Positions 25,236-32,736 of a stretch of 64,000 bases of DNA are shown here, in pieces; the first letter of the stretch is position 1, and every line of letters starts with the position of its first letter. The stretch covers positions 22,257-86,256 of the forward strand of contig DATGJP010000090.1 in assembly GCA_035295125.1 (NCBI GenBank), in the 5' to 3' direction. The notes below the pieces were generated by a model that made no database searches, was not told where the DNA came from, and was given only the letters and a program-made list of their open reading frames with translations. The position numbers and the translations under genes were made by a program. The DNA comes from JAICMB01 sp035295125. GTDB lineage: Bacteria > Acidobacteriota > Terriglobia > Bryobacterales > Bryobacteraceae.

Positions 25236-26156
25236 CTACTTAATGCTTCCCAGGAACGAATTCATCTCGCGCACAACCTCCGCCTCATTCGACCGAAAGA
25301 CGTAGTGCTCGGCATGCTGTAACCGCACTACCCGAGCCGACGGCAAACCAGCCTCGAAAGCTTGTACCTGCTCCGCGGCGTGAGGATTGGGTGTGCGGGA
25401 AACCGCGAAGATGGCCAGAATCGGAACGGGAATCTTCGTGTACTTTTCCGCCCCAAATTGAATCGCACGGCCAATCGCCGGGGGAGTGGGAACATTCGGC
25501 ATTGACGCCATCTCCTTCGTGACCTGCTGCAGCGCTTTTTCGAGACGCGTGGCGTCACCCAACATCTCGTTCCAATTCTGTTTCCGGTCCTCGGCCGTGC
25601 CCGCCTCCAGGGCGTCGATTCGCTTCCGCAGATCAATCATGTCGAGCCACAGATCGCCGTGCATGGTGTCGTAAAACGCGTAGCCGTAGCCGGCATCGAG
25701 GTAAATCAAACCCGCGACTTTTTCCGGATGATGGCTGCCCACCGAGCTCAACTCCTCGCCGGCGATGGAGTGCCCCGCGACCACCGGGCGGTTCAGTTTG
25801 AGCCCGTCTATGACAGCCAATACGTCGTCACCCAGCCGTCCGGCGGAGTAGTTGGCAACAGTTGGCTCGGGCTTGCTGGAGAGGCCGAAGCCCCGTCGCG
25901 TGATCCCGTAGACATGGCAATTGCCCGTGAATTTTGGCGCAAAACTGTCGAAAATGTGCGCCGTATTACCCATACCGGCCAAAAAGATCAACGGCCGTCC
26001 GCTCCCGCCCCAATCGAGAACTTCGAGACGGACGTCTGTCTCGACGCTGACGAACTGGACAGTGTGGGACGAGGTGTCCGGTCTCTCCTGCGCCATGAGC
26101 CCGCTCGCGATCACCAACGCCAATCCAACTGTCCGGTGATTTACTCGGGGTTTCAT
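25236..26156 (-). CDS. Secreted alpha/beta hydrolase
   Basis: A 306-residue hydrolase with a signal peptide (MKPRVNHRTVGLALVIASGLMAQ). The fold is marked by PLIFLAGMGN (oxyanion loop), the nucleophile elbow AGHSIAGEE (Ser near residue 132) and the C-terminal His in QHAEHYVF (near 286); the acid is probably Asp or Asn near SRTPNPH. A cap of about 90 residues separates the elbow from the last strands. The start overlaps the end of the S41-like gene by 4 bp (ATGA), so it is translated from the PadR operon. It could be an esterase or lactonase; an exported hydrolase next to a membrane protease-like protein suggests a cell-envelope role. Confidence 0.82.
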   Translation of the reverse strand: MKPRVNHRTVGLALVIASGLMAQERPDTSSHTVQFVSVETDVRLEVLDWGGSGRPLIFLAGMGNTAHIFDSFAPKFTGNCHVYGITRRGFGLSSKPEPTVANYSAGRLGDDVLAVIDGLKLNRPVVAGHSIAGEELSSVGSHHPEKVAGLIYLDAGYGYAFYDTMHGDLWLDMIDLRKRIDALEAGTAEDRKQNWNEMLGDATRLEKALQQVTKEMASMPNVPTPPAIGRAIQFGAEKYTKIPVPILAIFAVSRTPNPHAAEQVQAFEAGLPSARVVRLQHAEHYVFRSNEAEVVREMNSFLGSIK

Positions 26157-26935
26157 GGGAGTTTCCTCTCCGCGAGCTCCTGGGCCTTTTCTAACGCATC
26201 GGCAGCAGCCACCCGTGCGTCAGGCTCGAGCCTGGCGCCGCCGCCCGTCCTCTCACCGACAAGGGTGGCACGATGCTGCTTCTTCAGCTCCTGGCAGACC
26301 TTTTCGGACTCCGATGACGTCAACGCTGAGATCAAAATATACAGTGGCTTTCCTGTCAGAGCTTTGTCGACCAGGTGAGTGAGCCATCCGCCGCTCGTCT
26401 CACGAAAGTCCAAGATGATGGCATCTGCGCGATCCAGAGTAGTGATCGCAGCACGCAACTGGGCCTCGCAGGCAAAAGGATCGGGAAATGAAGTGAGTTT
26501 CAGATAACCAACGCTTCGCGGAAGAATCTCGACATCCCCGAACGCGCAGCCGTCGGGAGGCATTGCCCGCGAACTCACCTTCCAGGCAGTGTAGTTCCTC
26601 GCGTGAGGGATCGACATCGGGAACGTCGCGAGCACAACCAGCGCGAGCAGCCCTCCGGCCAGCAGCGCTCCCCTACGCGGGGATTCGTCTCCCAGCACCT
26701 GAAATGAGGGAAGCCCGTCTGCAACCTGCTGAACCACCGGCTGACCTCTGCGGTACTCCGCCGGTAAAGAAACCGCCAGGTCGGCGAAAAGGTCCAACCA
26801 CAGCCGCACTCGAGAGACGAATCCTCGCTCATCGCGCCACCGGTCGCGAAACAACTGCAGGGCTGCCTCTTCGTAAGCCTCGCGAAAACGCGGCGGATAG
26901 AGTCCCAGGAGACAGCGATAGATCCGTTCAGACAT
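26153..26935 (-). CDS. Membrane protein with permease-prefix domain and shortened S41-like peptidase domain
   Basis: A 260-residue hybrid. Residues 1-65 (YRCLLGLYPPRFREAYEEAA) look like the prefix found at the N-terminus of ADOP permeases. One membrane helix follows at about 92-108. The rest resembles S41 (tail-specific/tricorn-core) peptidases: VGYLKLTSF, AIILDFRETSGG, the candidate nucleophile region TSSESEKVCQELK, RATLVGERTGGG and the closing PDARVAAADALEKAQ. Compared with usual S41 domains, segments after the first GG and after TGGG seem to be missing, so the domain is unusually compact and activity is doubtful. It overlaps both neighbours (8 and 4 bp), forming a three-gene PadR operon. 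Confidence 0.65.
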   Translation of the reverse strand: MSERIYRCLLGLYPPRFREAYEEAALQLFRDRWRDERGFVSRVRLWLDLFADLAVSLPAEYRRGQPVVQQVADGLPSFQVLGDESPRRGALLAGGLLALVVLATFPMSIPHARNYTAWKVSSRAMPPDGCAFGDVEILPRSVGYLKLTSFPDPFACEAQLRAAITTLDRADAIILDFRETSGGWLTHLVDKALTGKPLYILISALTSSESEKVCQELKKQHRATLVGERTGGGARLEPDARVAAADALEKAQELAERKLP

Positions 26936-27278
26936 GCTCGCCCCGGAATATTTTCTTCGCCCGTGCGACGCGCAATAAACCGGCGAGTCGCTCTGCCTCG
27001 GAGCATGCCAGTTTTCGACCCAACGCCGTCAGGCGATAATAGCGGCGCCGCTCCTGGCGCCCGTTCGCTTCCTCCCCCATGTCGACCTCTGCGATGAACT
27101 TCTCCTCGAGAAGTGTCTGAATCGAGCTGTACAGTGTGCCCGGCCCCAGGCGCATCCGGTCGCCGGTCTGCTCCGCCACCTGTCGCATAATGCCGTACCC
27201 GTGAAGGTCCTCGCCGGCCAGAGAGAGCAGGATCTGAAAGGCGGCCGCGGGCAGGGGATCCAGTTTTCGTTTCGGCAT
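26928..27278 (-). CDS. PadR-family transcriptional regulator
   Basis: A 116-residue regulator. The winged helix runs from LPAAAFQILLSLAG through LGPGTLYSSIQTLLEEKFI (recognition helix) to RRRYYRLTALGRKL (wing), with a C-terminal dimerisation helix. The sequence is of the class that controls ADOP permeases, yet here it precedes the S41-like hybrid and an exported hydrolase. The stop overlaps the next start by 8 bp. It has its own strong promoter with a large palindrome at the start site and is likely autoregulated. Confidence 0.88.
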   Translation of the reverse strand: MPKRKLDPLPAAAFQILLSLAGEDLHGYGIMRQVAEQTGDRMRLGPGTLYSSIQTLLEEKFIAEVDMGEEANGRQERRRYYRLTALGRKLACSEAERLAGLLRVARAKKIFRGEHV

Positions 27279-27289
27279 ATTGATCGATG

Positions 27290-27337
27290 ATCGATATATC
27301 GATGATCGATAATAACGCCAGGACCGAGCCGTGTCAA
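27290..27337 (-). promoter_or_regulatory. Promoter and palindromic operator of the second padR operon
   Basis: On the minus strand, TTGACA (27337-27332), 17 bases, then TATTAT (27314-27309). The predicted start site falls at the edge of a perfect 14-bp palindrome, ATCGATATATCGAT (27290-27303), flanked on both sides by further ATCGAT units. The -35 hexamer contains the stop codon of the upstream amidohydrolase gene. This is the best promoter in the window. Confidence 0.75.
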
Positions 27338-28710
27338 TGCTTCGCTGCTAACGACTGGAGCCTGCCGCGGAGCTGTTTGAGATCCGCCTCCGACAGGTAG
27401 CGTCCATCCGCAACCACGCCGCTGATCGCCCGGGTGTTTCGGATATCCGTAAGCGGATTCGCCGTCAATAGCACCAGGTCGGCAATTCGCCCCGCCTCGA
27501 TCGGCCCAAAATCGGCGACCCGGTTATAGAACTTTGCCGGATTGATGGTGGCCGACTGCAGTGCTTCAAGCGGCGTTAAACCTGCTGCGACGAAGCGCTG
27601 CAATTCCAGGTGCAGGCTGATGCCTGGTATCACGTCGACGCCTGCCGCGGTGTCGGTGCCGGCCAGCAGCGGTACGTGCGCGGCAGCGAGCCTGCGAATG
27701 ATCCCGAGCTCGTGCTCCACAAACTTCTGTCGAACTGGCAGCGGGTCCGTGTCGAGCGATTTGAGAATGGCCTTCTGCGATCGAGGCCATAGCTTCGCCA
27801 CCCAACTATGCGCAGCGAATGGGAGGTCCGGGTCTTTGGAATAATCGATCGCATCCACAAGCCACTGCCCCCGCTCCCAATACAACGTCGGGCACTGCCA
27901 GGTCTGGTTTTTCGCCAGCAACTCGATAATGCGCGCCTCACGCTGCGGATCATACGTCTCGAGGAACATCCCGGGAGTCTTCCTGCCCGTGAGGTATTTG
28001 TCTTCGTCCGGGGAACTCGCCTCGAAGATACCGATCAGGTGCTCAAAGGTGCGCTGACCCGCGGTGATCGCCTCAGAAGCGCGGACCCCGTCGGGAACGT
28101 GTCCTTCGAACTCGATTCCCTCCTTTTTCGCTTCCTCCGCAATAGCGAAGTATGCTTCCCTTGGGACGCCCGACTGTATCTTGATGAAATCGACGCCGCG
28201 GCTCTTTAGCATGCCCACGGCCTTTCGCCCATCCTCCGGCGTCGAGATCGGAATGCTGGCTTTGTATTGTGACTTCGGACCATCCAGCATCGGGCCGGAA
28301 ACGATCATGCGAGGTCCGAACATGTGGTGCGCCGCGATCGACTCGCGCGCCTGAAGCACCAGGTCAAGTTGACTGCCCATGTCGCGAACGCCCGTGATGC
28401 CATTGGCGAGGAACAGCGGAAGAATGAGATCCGTCCCATCGCCCACGGTGCTGTCGAAGTAAACATGCGTGTGCATGTCCCACAGGCCGGGGATCAGGTA
28501 TTGCCCCGTGGCATCGACAACCCGTCCCACAGGAGGTTGCACGTCGCTTGAGCGGCCGACAGCCGTGATCCGATCTCCCGCAATCGTCACCGAAATGTCC
28601 GGCAACACGCGCCCACCCACAATGTCGATCAGGTTCGCGTGAGCGATGGTCAGGCTTTGTGCGCCCGCAAGCGGCGCGATGAACGAGGCCAAAAGAATAT
28701 TCCGAAGCAT
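27334..28710 (-). CDS. Secreted metal-dependent amidohydrolase (imidazolonepropionase-like)
   Basis: A 458-residue enzyme with a signal peptide (MLRNILLASFIAPLAGAQ). The TIM-barrel metal sites are visible: HTH in DMHTHVYF (near residue 80), a candidate carboxylated Lys in FIKIQ (near 176), His in FEGHVPDG (near 203), His in FEHLIG (near 223) and the catalytic Asp in GTDTAAG (near 347). The flanking strands form the usual split beta-sandwich. The family covers dipeptidases, imidazolonepropionases and organophosphate- or ochratoxin-degrading enzymes, so the substrate is not assigned. It is divergent from the Yip1-like gene, 77 bp apart, and probably separate from the PadR operon downstream. Confidence 0.85.
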   Translation of the reverse strand: MLRNILLASFIAPLAGAQSLTIAHANLIDIVGGRVLPDISVTIAGDRITAVGRSSDVQPPVGRVVDATGQYLIPGLWDMHTHVYFDSTVGDGTDLILPLFLANGITGVRDMGSQLDLVLQARESIAAHHMFGPRMIVSGPMLDGPKSQYKASIPISTPEDGRKAVGMLKSRGVDFIKIQSGVPREAYFAIAEEAKKEGIEFEGHVPDGVRASEAITAGQRTFEHLIGIFEASSPDEDKYLTGRKTPGMFLETYDPQREARIIELLAKNQTWQCPTLYWERGQWLVDAIDYSKDPDLPFAAHSWVAKLWPRSQKAILKSLDTDPLPVRQKFVEHELGIIRRLAAAHVPLLAGTDTAAGVDVIPGISLHLELQRFVAAGLTPLEALQSATINPAKFYNRVADFGPIEAGRIADLVLLTANPLTDIRNTRAISGVVADGRYLSEADLKQLRGRLQSLAAKH

Positions 28711-28759
28711 CCGCTATCTATTTGATCTGAAGTCCGGGCACTCGTGCAGAATGGTAGGA

Positions 28760-28765
28760 TATAAT
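28760..28765 (+). promoter_or_regulatory. Candidate -10 box for the Yip1-like gene
   Basis: A perfect TATAAT lies 23 bases before the ATG at 28788. I see no good -35 hexamer at 16-18 bases, so this may be an activated promoter or chance. Confidence 0.4.
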
Positions 28766-28787
28766 CGCTCCACCGAGGACTAAATCT

Positions 28788-29513
28788 ATGTCATCCCCCG
28801 ACGCCGGGGCCGTTGCGCCTCAGGAATCCGCGAGCTTCGGAGATAATCTTGCGGGAATGTTCAACGTTTTCGTCGACCCGGCAAGTACGGCCAAGCGTGT
28901 CGGACGCCCCTGGTTCTGGGTTCCGCCCTTCATCATAGTGAGCGCCATCACTGTCGTGGTCTCCATATTCATTTCGCCGATCGCAATGGACGTGATGCGC
29001 AAGTATCCGCCCAGTGATCAACTCACCGGCGAAGCACTGGATCGCGCCGTTCGTATGACTGGCATCATCTCTAAAGTGCAAGCCTTTGCGGCGCCCATTT
29101 TGTTCGCCATCGTCACCGCCATTTCCGCGTGGATTGTCTCGCTCATGTGCTCGATGCTCAGCATGAAGGCGAGATTCATGGAACTCTTCAGCCTGATTAC
29201 GACTTGCTCTTTGATCACCGCGATTGGCGGCATCGCAGGTTACTTCGTAATTCGAGCGAAAGCCGACGACATCACGTCGATGCAGCAACTCGCGCCGTCG
29301 TTCGGCCTCGACATCTTTTTCCCGGACCTGAAAGGCCCGCTGTTCGCGCTGCTAAACTACTTTTCGCTTTTCCAGATCTGGTATCTGGTCGTGTTGGCTC
29401 TGGGCCTTGCGTACCTTACCCACTCGTCGAAAGCGAAGGGATTCATGGCAATCACGCCGCTGTGGGTGATCGGCCTGGCATTCCGCCTGATTGGCTCTTT
29501 GTTTACAAAGTGA
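28788..29513 (+). CDS. Yip1-family membrane protein
   Basis: A 241-residue protein with five membrane helices: about residues 46-64 (PPFIIVSAITVVVSIFIS), 103-125, 134-155 (ITTCSLITAIGGIAGYFVI), 185-210 (LNYFSLFQIWYLVVLALGLAYL) and 217-238. The N-terminal NVFVDPASTAKRVGRPWFWVPP is typical of bacterial Yip1 proteins, which often start with the same F-x-x-P-x-x-F pattern. Their function in bacteria is unknown; envelope organisation has been proposed. It is a single gene facing the DUF1634-TSUP pair, with a REP pair between. Confidence 0.8.
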   Translation: MSSPDAGAVAPQESASFGDNLAGMFNVFVDPASTAKRVGRPWFWVPPFIIVSAITVVVSIFISPIAMDVMRKYPPSDQLTGEALDRAVRMTGIISKVQAFAAPILFAIVTAISAWIVSLMCSMLSMKARFMELFSLITTCSLITAIGGIAGYFVIRAKADDITSMQQLAPSFGLDIFFPDLKGPLFALLNYFSLFQIWYLVVLALGLAYLTHSSKAKGFMAITPLWVIGLAFRLIGSLFTK

Positions 29514-29524
29514 TGTGGGCAGGG

Positions 29525-29643
29525 TTGTGAAAGGGTGGAGTAGGGATTCCGCCTGTCGCCACGGACCGCTGGTCCACGAAAGCGGATAAAAACGCAGTAA
29601 CGCAGCCTTCAGGCTGCTCATAGGCCGTCTGAAGCCGGCGGTA
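29525..29643. repeat. REP pair in head-to-head orientation between converging genes
   Basis: GTAACGCAGCCTTCAGGCTG (29597-29616) is followed by an inverted relative at 29622-29643 whose complement starts GTACCGCCGGCTTC. The first has the same head and core as the elements flanking the RAYT gene at 43 kb. The bases 29525-29590 hold a degraded end of the composite repeat (AAGGGTGGAG, GGTCCACGAAAG). Confidence 0.75.
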
Positions 29644-29704
29644 CCGGCATATGAGTAGACTTCGCCTTCCACATTTTCCATATCTTTACGGGGCACCAGC
29701 GTTT

Positions 29705-30076
29705 CTAGATCGCATTCGCCGCGATACTAAACAGGAGCAGCCCCAACACAAGTAACGAAACCACCGTATAAACCCAATCCCGTTCCAGACCAAAAGCGCC
29801 CGCGCACACAACCACACGCGCAACTGGAGTAGCAATTAAGATCACCAGGCCTAACTGAATCACAAACAGAGGATCTAAAGACAGGACACCGGTGAAGATG
29901 CCTCCAAGATGCGTGAGACCCTGTGGAGCACCACGGAAGACCCGGTGATCGGGGGCATCGTGAGCGTGCCCCGCCAGGTACAAAATGCCTCCGGCCGCCA
30001 CCAGCACGGCCGCGAGCGTCACGCCGACGCGCAACACGACGCTAACCACAACATCAAGCCGTTCATCCGCACTCAT
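29705..30076 (-). CDS. DUF1634 membrane protein
   Basis: A 123-residue protein with three membrane helices, at about residues 13-33 (VLRVGVTLAAVLVAAGGILYL), 71-93 and 101-122. DUF1634 proteins are regularly encoded beside TauE/SafE (TSUP) transporters, as here, where its start overlaps the transporter's stop by 4 bp. They may act as an accessory subunit of the exporter; this has not been shown. Length is typical. Confidence 0.82.
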   Translation of the reverse strand: MSADERLDVVVSVVLRVGVTLAAVLVAAGGILYLAGHAHDAPDHRVFRGAPQGLTHLGGIFTGVLSLDPLFVIQLGLVILIATPVARVVVCAGAFGLERDWVYTVVSLLVLGLLLFSIAANAI

Positions 30077-30900
30077 AGCCGTCCCGTAACTCCTCCGTAA
30101 ATCATCTCAATCGCTAAAGCGCCCACTACGAATGCAAAAACGAGCCGCAGAACCTTGACCTCCGCGCCAGCCAGTACTCGCGACCCGGCCAGCGATCCGG
30201 CCAAAACCCCGAGCATCACCGGCATGGTGATTTCCGGCGTGATGTAACCCCGTCCCAGGTACACACCCGCGCTAGCAGCCGCCGTTACGCCGATCATGAA
30301 GTTGCTGGTGGCGGTGGAGACCTTAAACGGAATCCGCATCACCTGGTCCATCGCGATCACTTTCAACGCTCCCGACCCGATGCCGAGTAGGCCCGACAGA
30401 ATACCGGCGCTAAACATCATGGAGAACCCGCCCGTAACATGACGAACACCATACTCACGAACCCCGTTGGCAGTCGGATAACTTCCCGCCAGCCGTAAGC
30501 GGTGCGCCAGCGAATCATCCGAAACTTCAACGTGCCGGGGAGCCGGCCGGGTCGACATGTAAGCCGAACCCAACAAAACAACACCGAAAATAACCGAAAG
30601 GGCTTCGGTTGGCGTATGAGTGAGCAGGCGCGCTCCGACGATCGCGCCCGCCGTGGTAGCAATCTCGAGAAATAACCCGATCCGGACGTTCGAGAATCCT
30701 TCGCGCACATATGCCGATGCGGCGCCCGACGAAGTAGCGATAACGGACACCAGCGAAGCGCCCATGGCGTATCGCAGGTCGACATGGAACAACAAAGTCA
30801 GGACGGGCGTCACGACGACGCCCCCACCCAAACCGGTCAGCGATCCCAGAAAACCGGCGATCGCCGAAGCCAAAAACACCAGTCCACAGAAACCGAGCAT
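30073..30900 (-). CDS. TauE/SafE (TSUP) family anion transporter
   Basis: A 275-residue transporter of about eight membrane helices. Both TSUP repeat motifs are present: GFLGSLTGLGGGVVVTPVL near residue 15 and SGLLGIGSGALKVIAMDQ near 170. The family moves sulfite, sulfoacetate or other organosulfur anions across the inner membrane. Start ATG 30900 is taken because it directly precedes helix 1; the frame stays open to 31230, but that extension is antisense to the Nudix gene. It is the first gene of a two-gene operon with DUF1634. A REP element (30912-30932) sits just upstream. Confidence 0.88.
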   Translation of the reverse strand: MLGFCGLVFLASAIAGFLGSLTGLGGGVVVTPVLTLLFHVDLRYAMGASLVSVIATSSGAASAYVREGFSNVRIGLFLEIATTAGAIVGARLLTHTPTEALSVIFGVVLLGSAYMSTRPAPRHVEVSDDSLAHRLRLAGSYPTANGVREYGVRHVTGGFSMMFSAGILSGLLGIGSGALKVIAMDQVMRIPFKVSTATSNFMIGVTAAASAGVYLGRGYITPEITMPVMLGVLAGSLAGSRVLAGAEVKVLRLVFAFVVGALAIEMIYGGVTGRL

Positions 30901-30911
30901 TCGAAGCCAAG

Positions 30912-30932
30912 GTAGCGCAGCCTTTAAGGCTG
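30912..30932. repeat. REP element with GTAG head
   Basis: GTAGCGCAGCCTTTAAGGCTG: a GTAG head followed by an AGCCTT/AAGGCT palindrome. It lies in the 48-bp divergent gap between the TSUP and Nudix genes. The head equals the tetranucleotide that RAYT enzymes of other bacteria recognise. Confidence 0.75.
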
Positions 30933-30948
30933 TAAAACTAGCTAAAGG

Positions 30949-31347
30949 ATGCTCACTATCGTCGTAGCCGCCGTCCTCGAACGCGACGGCCAAATCCTGA
31001 TCGCTCAGCGCAAACCCACCGGCGCACATCCCTTGAAATGGGAATTCCCGGGAGGCAAGGTCGAACCCGGCGAGGACCCCGTTGCCGGCCTCCGCCGTGA
31101 ACTCCAGGAAGAGCTCGGCATCGAGGCCGTAATCGGACCCGAAATCACGCGCTACAATTATCAGTATCCCGGCCGCTCGCCGATCCTGCTCATCTTTTAC
31201 GGGGTGACGGAATTCGGCGGGGAGCCGCAAAACTTGGTTTTCGAGCGTATCGCCTGGGAGAAGCCGGGACGGCTTCCAGCGTACGATTTCCTGGACGGAG
31301 ACATCGCTTTCGTCCGGATGCTCGGGCTCTGTAACGGGCCGGAATAG
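30949..31347 (+). CDS. MutT-like Nudix hydrolase
   Basis: A 132-residue pyrophosphohydrolase. The Nudix box is complete: Gly in GGKVEPGE (near residue 36) through RRELQEELGI (near 50-58), with the Glu residues that bind Mg. The start (MLTIVVAAVLERDGQILIAQR) and the closing FLDGDIAFVRML match MutT-type 8-oxo-dGTP diphosphatases, which clean the nucleotide pool. Length is the usual one. It precedes the nucleoside-salvage operon by 74 bases on the same strand, a sensible context, though it may have its own transcript. Confidence 0.88.
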   Translation: MLTIVVAAVLERDGQILIAQRKPTGAHPLKWEFPGGKVEPGEDPVAGLRRELQEELGIEAVIGPEITRYNYQYPGRSPILLIFYGVTEFGGEPQNLVFERIAWEKPGRLPAYDFLDGDIAFVRMLGLCNGPE

Positions 31348-31421
31348 CGCGTCCCACGTTCCTCACGGGGCGCTAATTCTTTACTTTCAACATTATAAGG
31401 TGGTACGCTGGAAGCTCAAAA

Positions 31422-32726
31422 ATGCGAACTGTCGACCTGATCCATCGCAAGCGGGACGGGGAGGAACTTACACCCCAGGAAATCGCACATTTCATTGACG
31501 GCTATACCCGTAACGAAATCCCCGACTACCAGGTGTCCGCATTCCTGATGGCCGTTTTCTTTTCCGGCATGACCGATCGCGAAGTCAGCGCCCTGACCGA
31601 ATCTATGATGCGCTCCGGTGAAGTACTGGACCTCAGCGACATCCCAGGCGTCAAGGTAGATAAGCATTCCACGGGTGGGGTCGGCGACAAAACCAGCCTG
31701 ATCGCAGCGCCGCTGGCAGCCGCCGCGGGAGTCGTCGTGCCCATGATCTCGGGCCGGGCCCTGGGCCATACCGGCGGTACTTTGGACAAACTCGAATCAA
31801 TTCCCGGATTCCGGACCGACTTGAACGTTGCGGAGTTCACTGAACAGGTAAAGCGTCTGAAATTGGCGTTTATCGGCCAAACCCCCCAGGTGGCACCCGC
31901 CGACGGGAAATTGTATTCCTTGCGCGACTCTACCGCCACCGTCGAGTCGATTCCGCTGATCTCCTCCTCGATCATGTCGAAGAAGTTAGCGGTCGGGCTC
32001 GATGCCTTGGTTCTCGACGTCAAGGTGGGCTCGGGCGCGTTCATGAAAAAGCAGGTCGAGGCCCGGCGCCTGGCACAAATGATGGTCGGCATTGGCCGCC
32101 GCCTCGACAAACGCGTACAGGCGCTGATCACCGACATGAATCAGCCGCTCGGCTATGCCGTCGGGAACGCCCTCGAAATCATGGAGGTATCGCAAACCCT
32201 CCAGAACGCCGGTCCAACGGATCTGACGCGTCTGTCGCTCGAACTGGCGGCCCGCATGATCTTCCTGGGCAAGGTGACCAAGACACTCGACGAGGCTCGC
32301 GAGCTCGCCCAGCGGAAACTGCTCGATGGATCCGGCTATCGCAAGTTTAAGGAAGTCATTCAGGCACAGGGTGGCAATCCCCAGGTCCTCGATAAATTCG
32401 AACTCCTGCCGAACGCCACGGGCGCGCGTGAGATCACTTCGCCACGCGCCGGGTACGTCAGCGCCATCGAGGCTGAGTATATCGGTCAGGCTTCCAGCAT
32501 GATCGGCGCAGGCCGCGATACCAAGGATGACGTGATCGACCCCGCCGTGGGTGTGATCCTCGAAGTCAAGGTCGGCCAAAAGGTGGATGCGGGCGGCGTC
32601 CTCTGCCGCTTGTACTACACCAGCGAAGAACGTGTCGAAGACGCGGCCCAGCTCGTCGAGGATGCCTTCCGGATCTCGGCGCAGCCTCCTGACGATCGCG
32701 AGCTGATCCTCGAAGTGGTCGGCTAA
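31422..32726 (+). CDS. Pyrimidine-nucleoside (thymidine) phosphorylase
   Basis: A 434-residue cytoplasmic enzyme that splits thymidine or uridine with phosphate to the base and (deoxy)ribose-1-phosphate. The signature around VDKHSTGGVGDKTSL (residues 78-92) is the phosphate-binding loop, and SGRALGHTGGTLDKLESIPG (about 108-127) follows. The alpha-helical N-domain, glycosyltransferase-like centre and C-terminal PYNP domain (ITSPRAGYVSAIEAEYIG) are all present. The sequence suits either thymidine phosphorylase or the broader pyrimidine enzyme; the latter is more common outside enterobacteria. It is first in an operon with nupC, pnp, cdd and a deaminase. Confidence 0.93.
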   Translation: MRTVDLIHRKRDGEELTPQEIAHFIDGYTRNEIPDYQVSAFLMAVFFSGMTDREVSALTESMMRSGEVLDLSDIPGVKVDKHSTGGVGDKTSLIAAPLAAAAGVVVPMISGRALGHTGGTLDKLESIPGFRTDLNVAEFTEQVKRLKLAFIGQTPQVAPADGKLYSLRDSTATVESIPLISSSIMSKKLAVGLDALVLDVKVGSGAFMKKQVEARRLAQMMVGIGRRLDKRVQALITDMNQPLGYAVGNALEIMEVSQTLQNAGPTDLTRLSLELAARMIFLGKVTKTLDEARELAQRKLLDGSGYRKFKEVIQAQGGNPQVLDKFELLPNATGAREITSPRAGYVSAIEAEYIGQASSMIGAGRDTKDDVIDPAVGVILEVKVGQKVDAGGVLCRLYYTSEERVEDAAQLVEDAFRISAQPPDDRELILEVVG

Positions 32727-32736
32727 GCATCACAAC

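Noticed and set aside
30901..31230. N-terminal extension of the TSUP transporter
   Set aside because: In-frame but antisense to the Nudix gene; the transporter's first helix starts at 30900.
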